Shown here piece after piece: positions 9,216 through 16,126 of a stretch of DNA of 64,000 nucleotides. Made by a program: the position numbers and the translations under genes. The notes under the pieces are model-generated. The model saw nothing but the letters and a program-made list of their open reading frames with translations. It was not told where the DNA came from and did no database searches. Source of the DNA: Candidatus Mcinerneyibacterium aminivorans (GTDB taxonomy: Bacteria > Macinerneyibacteriota > Macinerneyibacteria > Macinerneyibacteriales > Macinerneyibacteriaceae); NCBI GenBank assembly GCA_008086245.1, contig VSIX01000065.1, positions 31,295-95,294 on the forward strand, written 5' to 3'. Position 1 is the first letter of the stretch. Every line of letters begins with the position of its first letter.

Positions 9216-9885
9216 ACTAAGGGCCGATTATACAGCTTACTTTCTAAAAAGACCGAACAGATTTGTAGCTGAAGTAAAACTTAATAATAGCACTGTTAAA
9301 GCACATATACATGATTCCGGAAGATTAAATGAATTATTATATAAAGGTAATAAATTATTATTAAAAAAAGCAAAAAATAAAAATAGAAAAACCGGCTGGG
9401 ATGTGATAGCCGCCAAAAAAAAAGATGATTGGATTTTGATTAACACCATGCACCACAGGGAAATTTTTTTAAATTATATAACAAATAAAAAAATTTCACC
9501 AATAAATAAAATATTGAAAATAAAGCCTGAATTTAAGTATCATACCAGCCGACTGGATTTTTTGATTATCACCAAAGGGGAAAAAATATTTGTTGAAACA
9601 AAGGGAGTTACTTTAAGCAAAAACAAAACTGCGATTTTTCCCGATGCTCCAACGAAAAGAGGCAGAAAGCATTTGAATGAATTAATTGAAATAAGAGAAA
9701 GGGGAAAGAAATCGGTTATTTTTTTTCTGATTTTTTTAAAAGATGCAGAACAATTTTCTGTAAATTATAAAACGGACAAAAAATTTGCGGATAAATTTAA
9801 TGAGGCTTTGGATAAAGGAGTAAAAGTTTATAAACCCGTTTTTTCATATGATGGTGAATTTATAAATTATGAAAAATCAATATAA
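9202..9885 (+). CDS. sfsA: SfsA-family protein (sugar fermentation stimulation protein homologue)
   Basis: A protein of about 227 residues matching SfsA. The N-terminal OB-like part has RPNRFVAEVKL and AHIHDSGRLNELL. The C-terminal part has the restriction-enzyme-like core motif SRLDFLI...FVETKGVTL and AIFPDAPTKRGRKHLNEL. The DF...ETKG pattern with a conserved Asp and Glu suggests a nuclease-type metal site. The family was named from effects on maltose metabolism and DNA binding; its biochemical activity is unresolved. I chose ATG 9202 with AAGGA upstream. The longer open frame from 9100 lies inside the transporter gene and does not resemble SfsA. It is the last gene of the operon. Confidence 0.88.
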   Translation: MKLVELRADYTAYFLKRPNRFVAEVKLNNSTVKAHIHDSGRLNELLYKGNKLLLKKAKNKNRKTGWDVIAAKKKDDWILINTMHHREIFLNYITNKKISPINKILKIKPEFKYHTSRLDFLIITKGEKIFVETKGVTLSKNKTAIFPDAPTKRGRKHLNELIEIRERGKKSVIFFLIFLKDAEQFSVNYKTDKKFADKFNEALDKGVKVYKPVFSYDGEFINYEKSI

Positions 9886-9948
9886 AAAGGTCTTTTTTTT
9901 ATAATTATAAGTTAATAACAAATTTTAATGAAAAGAGAGGAGATTTAT

Positions 9949-10164
9949 ATGAATGATAAATTAAAAAAATTAAACAGATGGGATAATATTTTAAATTTAG
10001 TTTTTATTGTACTTTTAATTGTTGTAATTGTACTCTATTTAAGAAACTTTGAGGTTAATTCTTCTTATTTGATACTTGTTTTTGGTCTTATTAATATGGC
10101 AAGATCCTTTATTAGTAAAAAGTACAGCGATCTCTGCAAAAACTTCATGAAAAATAAAAAATAA
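9949..10164 (+). CDS. small two-helix membrane protein, function unknown
   Basis: A 71-residue protein with two hydrophobic helices (about residues 14-34 and 40-56), flanked by basic residues (KKLNRWDN at the start; SKKYSDLCKNFMKNKK at the end). I do not recognise the family. The start at 9949 is supported by GAGAGGAG eight bases upstream; an in-frame ATG at 9928 has no such site. It stands alone between sfsA and the sugar phosphorylase gene, in the same direction. Coding status rests on the good ribosome site and the coherent hydrophobic pattern. Confidence 0.6.
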   Translation: MNDKLKKLNRWDNILNLVFIVLLIVVIVLYLRNFEVNSSYLILVFGLINMARSFISKKYSDLCKNFMKNKK

Positions 10165-10209
10165 TCATTTTATTTGTTTTGCTTTTTAGTCAATTACGAT
10201 ACTCTCGGC

Positions 10210-10237
10210 TTGAATTTCATAAGTCCAATAGTATAAT
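10210..10237 (+). promoter_or_regulatory. sigma-70-type promoter upstream of the GH13 phosphorylase
   Basis: TTGAAT at 10210-10215, a 16-base spacer, and a perfect TATAAT at 10232-10237. The predicted start is about 25 bases before the ATG at 10270. Confidence 0.65.
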
Positions 10238-10269
10238 ATAGTTTAAGTTAAAACGGGAGGAATAGTTTT

Positions 10270-11982
10270 ATGGATAAAGATTTAAAAAAAATTAAATACT
10301 ATCTTTCTAAAATATATGATACCCCTCGAAGCGAAAATGCATTTTACTATATTAAAAAAAAGCTGGAAAATAGAAAACACAGGATTTCCGATAATATACT
10401 AGATTATTTCAATGAAAAGGATGTTTTGCTTATTACATACGGGGATAGTATAAAAAAAGAAAATGAAAAATCTCTCAAATACCTTAGAAAATTTTATCAA
10501 AGATTTTTATCCGATTCCATTAATAAAATCCATATTCTTCCTTTTTTTCCGTATTCTTCTGATGATGGATTTTCAATTATTGATTATTATAAAATAAATC
10601 CAGATATGGGAGAATGGGCGGATATTGGAAAATTATCAAAAGATGTTGATTTGATGTTTGATTATGTTTGCAATCATATTTCTTCTCAAAGCGGCTGGTT
10701 TGAAAACTATCTGGAAGAGAAACCTGGATTTAGAAATCTGGCTATTGAAGTTGATCCGGATACTGATTTGTCCGGGGTTGTAAGACCCAGGGATAAACCT
10801 CTTCTTACTGAGTTTGAGAAAAAGAGTGGTGAAAAGGTTCATGTCTGGACCACCTTTAGTTCAGATCAGATTGATTTAAATTTTAAAGATATTGAAGTTT
10901 TTAAAAAGATGATAGATGTTTTTCTGTTTTATATAGGAAATAATGCCAAGTGGATTCGTCTTGATGCCATAGCTTATTTATGGAAAGAGATAGGAACCTC
11001 CTGTATTCATCTTCCAGAAGTTCACTATTTTGTTAAATTATTGAGAACAATAATGAATTCAATAATTAAAGATGGTGTTATTATAACCGAAACCAATGTT
11101 CCCCATAAAGATAACATAAGCTATTTTGGAAATGGAAGAGATGAAGCCCAAATTGTTTATAACTTTACACTTCCTCCTTTATTGTTATATTCATTTATAA
11201 AGGAAGATATTACAGAGTTTAGCCGATGGGTAAAAAAACTAAAAACTCCCTCAAATTCTACTACATTTCTAAATTTTACGGCATCACATGATGGGATAGG
11301 AGTTAGACCTCTGGAGGGAATAATAGATAATTCCGAAATTGAAGATATTATTAAACACATAAAAAACAATGGCGGGATGGTATCATATAAAACAGATAAT
11401 ACAGGAGGAAAAAGCCCCTATGAATTAAATATTACATATCTCGATGCCTTAAAATTTCCAGAAGATAAAAATGAGTTGATAAATATTAAAAGATTTTTAG
11501 CTTCTCAAATTATAGCGATGGTTTTACCGGGAATTCCTGCCGTTTACATCCACAGCTTGATAGGTACAAGAAATTGGCTTGAAGGAATAGAAAAAACAAA
11601 TAGAAAGAGAACTATAAACAGAAAAAAATTTGAATATGAAGAGATAATGAATCAGATAAAAAATGATAAGAAAAGAAAAAAATATATACTCGATTCATAT
11701 ACGGAGTTATTAAAAAAAAGGAAGCAACAGGAAGCCTTCCATCCCAATGCAAATTTTGAACCTATTAATATTAATAAAAGGGTGTTTTGTATAAAAAGAT
11801 GGACAAATTATCAGACACTATACTGTTTAACAAATATTTCTAAAAAAAGAATAGAAATTAATTCCGACAAATTAATCCAAAACCCAAAATTTAGAGATTT
11901 GATATCAAACAAAAATCTATCTAATAAGATAAAATTAGATGCCTATCAGTCGGTATGGTTAGAACCTGAAAGGAATAAATAG
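10270..11982 (+). CDS. GH13 subfamily 18 sugar phosphorylase (glucosylglycerate/sucrose phosphorylase-like)
   Basis: A 570-residue enzyme of the GH13_18 type. It has the early motif ILPFFPYSSDDGFSIIDY and the sucrose-phosphorylase-specific HVWTTFSSDQIDLNF. The catalytic triad is the nucleophile in WIRLDAIAYLW (Asp232), the acid/base in VIITETNVPH (Glu274) and the stabiliser in TASHDGIG (Asp341). The family cleaves glucosides such as sucrose, sucrose 6-phosphate, glucosylglycerol or glucosylglycerate with phosphate, giving glucose 1-phosphate and saving ATP. The length (about 570 versus about 500 for classical sucrose phosphorylase) and the extended N-terminus favour the glucosylglycerate/sucrose-6-phosphate group, but acceptor specificity is not proven. 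It has its own promoter and a strong GGGAGGA ribosome site. No sugar transporter or kinase is adjacent. Confidence 0.85.
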   Translation: MDKDLKKIKYYLSKIYDTPRSENAFYYIKKKLENRKHRISDNILDYFNEKDVLLITYGDSIKKENEKSLKYLRKFYQRFLSDSINKIHILPFFPYSSDDGFSIIDYYKINPDMGEWADIGKLSKDVDLMFDYVCNHISSQSGWFENYLEEKPGFRNLAIEVDPDTDLSGVVRPRDKPLLTEFEKKSGEKVHVWTTFSSDQIDLNFKDIEVFKKMIDVFLFYIGNNAKWIRLDAIAYLWKEIGTSCIHLPEVHYFVKLLRTIMNSIIKDGVIITETNVPHKDNISYFGNGRDEAQIVYNFTLPPLLLYSFIKEDITEFSRWVKKLKTPSNSTTFLNFTASHDGIGVRPLEGIIDNSEIEDIIKHIKNNGGMVSYKTDNTGGKSPYELNITYLDALKFPEDKNELINIKRFLASQIIAMVLPGIPAVYIHSLIGTRNWLEGIEKTNRKRTINRKKFEYEEIMNQIKNDKKRKKYILDSYTELLKKRKQQEAFHPNANFEPININKRVFCIKRWTNYQTLYCLTNISKKRIEINSDKLIQNPKFRDLISNKNLSNKIKLDAYQSVWLEPERNK

Positions 11983-11991
11983 CCAATAACA

Positions 11992-12020
11992 TTGATATAA
12001 GGTGAAAATTATACTATAAT
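11992..12020 (+). promoter_or_regulatory. sigma-70-type promoter upstream of iadA
   Basis: TTGATA at 11992-11997, a 17-base spacer, and a perfect TATAAT at 12015-12020, in the gap after the phosphorylase stop. It leaves an AT-rich leader of about 65 bases before the iadA ATG. Confidence 0.65.
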
Positions 12021-12093
12021 AGATAATAAAGATAAAATAGCTGTAATAATTATATAAAATATTCAATTTTATAATAAAAAAGGAAAAAAATAT

Positions 12094-13266
12094 ATGTTAC
12101 TATTAAAAAATGCAAATATATATGGTCCTGAATATATGGGAGAAAAAGATATATTAATAGAGAATAATATTGTTTCCACTATTTCTGAAAAAATTAATAT
12201 CAGCACAAATTTGAGTAATTTAAATATTATTGACGTAGATGGTGATTATGTTTTTCCAGGATTTATAGATAACCATGTTCATATAACAGGAGGAGGCGGT
12301 GAAGGCGGTTTTAGTACAAGGGTGCCGCCTATAGAAATATCACATATCATAAACTCCGGAATCACCACCGTAATAGGGCTGCTGGGAACAGATGGGGTTT
12401 CCAGAAGTATCGAAGATCTGCTGGCAAAAGCTAAAGCACTGGAAGAAGAGGGCTTAACCTGTTTTGCATTAACCGGTTCTTATGGAGTTCCTCCAGTTAC
12501 CCTAACAGGAAGCCTTATAAAGGATATTGTTTTTTTGGATAATATTATTGGGACCGGAGAAATAGCAATTGCTGATCACAGATCATCTCAGCCCACTATA
12601 AATCAGATTAAAAAAATTATTGCTGAAACAAGAAGAGCGGGCATGTTATCAAACAAGGGTGGTGTTGTTAATTTCCATATAGGTAAAGGAAAAAATGGAA
12701 TAAACATGTTGAATAAAATAGTAGAAGAAACAGAAATTCCCCCATCAAATATTCTCCCAACCCATGTAAATCGAAATAATGAGATTTTTAATGAAGCAAT
12801 TGAGTATGCAAAATCTGGAGGTTATATTGATTTAACAGCAGCTTCAGCAGATAATAAAAGTAGAGATAAAAAATCAAGAGAGGTGGCAGGTAAAATTAAA
12901 AAAGCTATTGATAATGGGGTAAATCCTCTAAATATTACTATAAGTTCTGATGCACGGGGTAGTCTTCCCAGGTTTGATGATAATAAAGAATTGATTGAAC
13001 TGAAAGCAGCAAAGATGGATTGCTTGTATGAAGCCTTCAAAAAGGCGGTACTGGAATTTGAAATCCCTGTGAATAAAGCATTAAAACCATTTACAAGCAA
13101 TGTTTCGGATATTTATAAACTTAAGAAAAAAGGACAAATAAAGTTAGAAAATGATGCCGATTTGTTAATAGCTGATATGGACAGTTTGAAAATAAAAAAA
13201 GTGATAGCAAAGGGTGTAATAGTTAAAGATAGTAATAGAGTAGTAAAAGGAGTATTTGAGGAATAG
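12094..13266 (+). CDS. iadA: isoaspartyl dipeptidase (beta-aspartyl-dipeptidase)
   Basis: A 390-residue amidohydrolase matching IadA. The metal-binding HxH is in PGFIDNHVHITGGGGEGG. The bridging carbamylated Lys corresponds to SNKGGVV. Further metal-binding His are in NFHIGKGKNG and LPTHVNRN, and the catalytic Asp is in SSDARGSLP. IADHRSSQP is the family-specific loop. It hydrolyses beta-aspartyl dipeptides that arise from isomerised Asp/Asn residues in degraded proteins. All expected catalytic positions are present. It has its own near-consensus promoter, and AAAAGGA precedes the ATG. Its stop codon lies inside a long hairpin (13262-13309). Confidence 0.92.
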   Translation: MLLLKNANIYGPEYMGEKDILIENNIVSTISEKINISTNLSNLNIIDVDGDYVFPGFIDNHVHITGGGGEGGFSTRVPPIEISHIINSGITTVIGLLGTDGVSRSIEDLLAKAKALEEEGLTCFALTGSYGVPPVTLTGSLIKDIVFLDNIIGTGEIAIADHRSSQPTINQIKKIIAETRRAGMLSNKGGVVNFHIGKGKNGINMLNKIVEETEIPPSNILPTHVNRNNEIFNEAIEYAKSGGYIDLTAASADNKSRDKKSREVAGKIKKAIDNGVNPLNITISSDARGSLPRFDDNKELIELKAAKMDCLYEAFKKAVLEFEIPVNKALKPFTSNVSDIYKLKKKGQIKLENDADLLIADMDSLKIKKVIAKGVIVKDSNRVVKGVFEE

Positions 13267-13309
13267 TTGTTGAAATTAAGAATTTATATTCTTGAATTTA
13301 GCAACTATT
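13262..13309 (+). other. long imperfect hairpin over the iadA stop codon
   Basis: Arms 13262-13283 and 13288-13309 pair over 22 positions with one mismatch and a few G-U pairs, around a TTAT loop. It starts with the iadA TAG stop and ends about 20 bases before the strong ribosome site of the next gene. It could be a weak terminator, an mRNA stabiliser or an attenuator. No long T-run follows (TGCTATTTTAAAAT). Confidence 0.6.
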
Positions 13310-13342
13310 ATGCTATTTTAAAATAAAGGGAGGAGGTTCGAT

Positions 13343-13753
13343 ATGGCTGAAAAGGAATTTAAGGATAGGGTAAATAAAGTATGGTCCAAGGTGAAGAAGA
13401 TCAGCAAAGAGGCATATGAAAAAAGTAAAGAATATGCTATAATCGCTGAACTCAAGATTAAACAGAACAGCTTGGAAAAAAATAAAGCTAGTTTATTTAA
13501 GGAAATGGGAGAAATTGTCTTTGATTTAATTCAGGAAGAGGAAGAAAATATAGAAAAAAAAGAACAGATCTTATCTAAATATAGAGATATTGAAGATATT
13601 AATGAGAAGATCAATGAAGTAATGCTTGAGATAAAACGGGTAAAAGAGGAGTATAATCTTAAGCAGGAGGAAATAGAAAAGATAGAAATTAAAGAAGAAG
13701 ATGAGGATGACGACGAAGAGCTTGAACAAGATAAAGACAAAGAGAAAGAGTAA
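13343..13753 (+). CDS. coiled-coil protein with acidic tail, function unknown
   Basis: A 136-residue, highly charged helical protein. The N-terminal part is basic (KVWSKVKKISKEAYEKSKEYA). Heptad-rich coiled-coil helices occupy about residues 35-115. The last about 20 residues are almost all Asp/Glu/Lys. It has no membrane segment, cysteine or enzymatic motif. I do not recognise a named family. The layout resembles small proteins annotated as hypothetical coiled-coil or zinc-ribbon-lacking YvyF-like proteins. A strong GGGAGGAGG site precedes the ATG. It is followed 36 bases later by the HD hydrolase, so the two may be cotranscribed. Confidence 0.7.
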   Translation: MAEKEFKDRVNKVWSKVKKISKEAYEKSKEYAIIAELKIKQNSLEKNKASLFKEMGEIVFDLIQEEEENIEKKEQILSKYRDIEDINEKINEVMLEIKRVKEEYNLKQEEIEKIEIKEEDEDDDEELEQDKDKEKE

Positions 13754-13789
13754 TTTTTTGTGATAGGAAAGGAGCGAACATAAAAATCT

Positions 13790-14338
13790 ATGGATAGAAA
13801 GGAAGCAGTAAAGTTACTGAAAAAACATTTGAATCAGGAAAATCTTTTGAAACATTGTTATGCGGTAGAAGCAGCGATGAGGGAATTTGCCGATTATTTT
13901 GGCGAGGATGAAAAAAAATGGGGTATAGCAGGACTGCTTCATGATATAGATTATGAATATACAAAAGATAATCATGAAAAACATGGATTAAAAGCAGAGG
14001 AAATTATAAAACAGGGTGGATTTGAGTTAGGAAAGAATATTATAAACGCCATTAAGGCACATGGGGGTAATTACCCAATAAATACTAAAATGGATAAGGT
14101 GCTGCACTCAGTTGATCCTTTAACCGGGCTGATAGTTGCTTCTGCATTAATGCATCCTTCTAAAGATATTACAAAAATGAAGACGGATTTTGTTTTAAGA
14201 AGATACGATGAAAAGAATTTTGCCAAAGGAGCCAGCAGGGAAGTTATACAGAAATGCACAGATTTTATGCCGCTTAAAGATTTTGTATCCCACACCTTAA
14301 AGGCTATGCAAAATATAAATGATGTTTTGGAATTATAG
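13790..14338 (+). CDS. HD-domain (HDIG-type) phosphohydrolase
   Basis: A 182-residue HD-superfamily protein. The metal-binding pattern begins with LLKHCYAVEAAMREFA (His). It continues with the HD pair in GLLHDIDYEYT and a later AIKAHGGNYP, and ends with HSVDPLTGLIVASALMHP (Asp). This is the common HDIG-type domain of small bacterial phosphohydrolases acting on nucleotides or phosphate esters. The substrate is unknown. The best ribosome site (AAAGGAG near 13767-13773) is about 16 bases from the ATG, longer than usual. An in-frame stop just upstream rules out an earlier start. It is followed nine bases later by a small exported protein. Confidence 0.82.
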   Translation: MDRKEAVKLLKKHLNQENLLKHCYAVEAAMREFADYFGEDEKKWGIAGLLHDIDYEYTKDNHEKHGLKAEEIIKQGGFELGKNIINAIKAHGGNYPINTKMDKVLHSVDPLTGLIVASALMHPSKDITKMKTDFVLRRYDEKNFAKGASREVIQKCTDFMPLKDFVSHTLKAMQNINDVLEL

Positions 14339-14347
14339 GAGGGAAAA

Positions 14348-14812
14348 ATGAAAAAAATATTTGTTGTAATTTTAATAATAATGGTTTTTGTAACTGTTGC
14401 TAATGCTGAATTGAAATTTAATGGTTGGGCTCCCAAAGTTGGTTATAATTTTGATTCAGAGGATATCTCTCTTGGAGCGGATATCAATTTTAACACTATC
14501 GCTGAGGATATTTACTTTATACCACAGGTAGAGGTTGATTTTTTAGGTGATTTAAAAAAATTTGCTGCCGGTGTTTCTTTTCAGTATTTTGTAAATATTA
14601 AAAAGGTTGATGCATTTTTTGGAACAGGTGCTGATATTCTATATCTGGATTATAGCAATGATTTTGCTGATGCTAATGATACAAGTTTAAAACTGCATTT
14701 TCTCGGAGGATTTCAGTTTAATATTACCAAAGATTTTCATATGTTTACTCAGCTTAAAACAAGATTTATTGATGATAGCGATACTACCCTTTGGTTTGGG
14801 GTTTATTTCTAA
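14348..14812 (+). CDS. small outer-membrane beta-barrel-like protein
   Basis: A 154-residue exported protein. A clear signal peptide (KKIFVVILIIMVFVTVANA, cut after Ala-Asn-Ala) is followed by about 130 residues of alternating polar/hydrophobic strands rich in Gly, Phe, Tyr and Asp. Repeated patterns such as KVGYNFDSEDISLGADINF and LHFLGGFQFNITKDFHMFTQ end in Phe (VYF), a typical outer-membrane barrel C-terminus. It probably folds as a small 8-strand barrel; the function is unknown. A TAGGAGGG site precedes the ATG, and it is closed by a strong terminator. Its presence argues for an outer membrane. Confidence 0.75.
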   Translation: MKKIFVVILIIMVFVTVANAELKFNGWAPKVGYNFDSEDISLGADINFNTIAEDIYFIPQVEVDFLGDLKKFAAGVSFQYFVNIKKVDAFFGTGADILYLDYSNDFADANDTSLKLHFLGGFQFNITKDFHMFTQLKTRFIDDSDTTLWFGVYF

Positions 14813-14819
14813 ATATGTG

Positions 14820-14847
14820 AAAAAAGTGGGATTTATCCCACTTTTTT
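14820..14847 (+). terminator. strong Rho-independent terminator
   Basis: Perfect 12-bp stem AAAAAAGTGGGA/TCCCACTTTTTT with a 4-base TTTA loop and a T-tract, 7 bases after the stop of the barrel-protein gene. It would work in both orientations. Confidence 0.9.
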
Positions 14848-14904
14848 ATATTTTTAGGCTGTAAAGTAATACCGATATGTAAATAACCTATATATTAAAC
14901 CAGT

Positions 14905-14935
14905 CATCCTGAGCTTGTCTCAGGATGTTTTTTTT
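14905..14935 (+). repeat. CATCCTGAG palindrome with T-tract
   Basis: Perfect 9-bp inverted repeat CATCCTGAG/CTCAGGATG with a 5-base CTTGT loop, directly followed by eight T residues. It is the second terminator-like hairpin within 60 bases after the barrel gene. The GTCATCCTGAGCTTGTCTCAGGATG sequence also resembles short palindromic repeats dispersed in many bacterial genomes, and its GC content contrasts with its surroundings. Confidence 0.65.
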
Positions 14936-15152
14936 ATTTGATCAAATAATTTTAATTTATAAAATTTTTAAAAAAATACTGTAAAAATCCGGGGAAAATT
15001 CTGAATCAACTTCAGGAGAATGCTATTTCCATAATATTAGTTCATAGGATCGAGTAATTAAATAATAATTTGTTTATCAAAAGTTAAAATTTTTATTTAC
15101 AAACTCTTTTTCTGGTTTACAAAAAAATAATGATTATAAAATTATTTATGGT
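14936..15152. other. intergenic region before nadA, nothing recognised
   Basis: About 215 bases of AT-rich DNA. There is no ORF with a ribosome site. A weak inverted pattern (ATTCTGAA ... TTCAGGAGAAT, about 14999-15022) is too imperfect to call. The nadA promoter follows at 15153. Confidence 0.4.
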
Positions 15153-15181
15153 TTGACATTTATTGTTAAAAATTTTATATT
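15153..15181 (+). promoter_or_regulatory. sigma-70-type promoter of nadA
   Basis: Perfect TTGACA at 15153-15158, a 17-base spacer, and TATATT at 15176-15181. The predicted transcript starts near 15188, which supports translation from the ATG at 15211 rather than from any start at 15163. Confidence 0.75.
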
Positions 15182-15210
15182 TGAGTAAGAGTTTTTACAG
15201 GGAGGGTTCT

Positions 15211-16116
15211 ATGAACATAGAAAAGTTAAGGGATAAAATTATAAAGTTAAAAAATGAAAAAAATGCAGTAATAATGGCTCATAATTATCAAATTCCGGAA
15301 ATCCAGAATATTGCTGATTATCTAGGAGGATCTCTTCAGCTTGCAAAAAAAAGCCGGGAGATTGATAACAATTTAATTATATTTTGTGGTGTTAGGTTTA
15401 TGGCAGAATCAATAAAAATTCTGTCACCGGATAAAAAAATATTAGTTCCAGAAATTAGAGCAGGCTGTCCGATGGCTGATATGATAACAGAAGAAGACAT
15501 GAAAAACATAAGAAGAAATTATCCGGATCGATCAATTGTTGCTTATGTTAATACGAATGCCGCTGTTAAAGCTCATGCGGATATCTGCTGTACTTCTGCA
15601 AATGCTGTAGATATTGTAAATAAAGTTGAAAATAATAAAATTTACTTTGTACCTGATAAAAATCTTGGATCGTGGGTTAAAAAAAACACTGAGAAGGATA
15701 TTAAAATTTGGAATGGCTATTGTAATGTTCATAATCAAATTAGGCTTGCTGATCTTGAAGAAGGCTTAAAAAATCATCCTGATGCAGTTACTCTTGTCCA
15801 TCCTGAGGCACCGATGAAAGTTTTAGATAAAGCAGATAAGATTTTATCTACCGGTCAAATGGTAAATTTTGTAAAAGAAAGCAACAGTAAAGAATTTCTT
15901 ATTGGAACAGAAAAGGGCTTAATTTACAGATTAAAAACTCTATATCCCGAAAAAAATTTCTATAAAATGGGCAGGTATTTTGTCTGCAGAAACATGAAGA
16001 AAAACACCTTGATGAAGGTATATAAATCACTTGAAAATGAAAAAACGGAGATAACCTTACCGGATGAAATTATTGAAGGATCCTTTAAAGCGATAAATAG
16101 GATGTTTACAATATAG
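15211..16116 (+). CDS. nadA: quinolinate synthase A
   Basis: A 301-residue NadA, the short form. It condenses iminoaspartate with dihydroxyacetone phosphate to quinolinate in NAD synthesis, using an oxygen-sensitive [4Fe-4S] cluster. The three cluster ligands are in place: Cys86 (AGCPMAD), Cys171 (GYCNVHN) and Cys259 (FVCRNMKKNTL). AHNYQIPE, CCTSANAV, STGQM and GTEKGLIYRL are also diagnostic. ATG 15211 is preferred: GGAGGG lies just upstream and the promoter -10 overlaps the upstream frame. No nadB, nadC or aspartate dehydrogenase is adjacent, so the rest of the pathway lies elsewhere or uses another route. The mutS2 gene follows after 10 bases. Confidence 0.95.
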   Translation: MNIEKLRDKIIKLKNEKNAVIMAHNYQIPEIQNIADYLGGSLQLAKKSREIDNNLIIFCGVRFMAESIKILSPDKKILVPEIRAGCPMADMITEEDMKNIRRNYPDRSIVAYVNTNAAVKAHADICCTSANAVDIVNKVENNKIYFVPDKNLGSWVKKNTEKDIKIWNGYCNVHNQIRLADLEEGLKNHPDAVTLVHPEAPMKVLDKADKILSTGQMVNFVKESNSKEFLIGTEKGLIYRLKTLYPEKNFYKMGRYFVCRNMKKNTLMKVYKSLENEKTEITLPDEIIEGSFKAINRMFTI

Positions 16117-16126
16117 AAGGAGAGCA

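Noticed and set aside
13531..13740. Minus-strand serine-rich frame
   Set aside because: It is the reverse complement of the Glu/Lys-rich coiled-coil gene; poly-Ser is an artefact of GAA/GAG codons.
14936..15152. Riboswitch or small RNA in the gap before nadA
   Set aside because: No stable stem set is visible, and the nadA promoter lies downstream of this region, so it is not part of the nadA leader.
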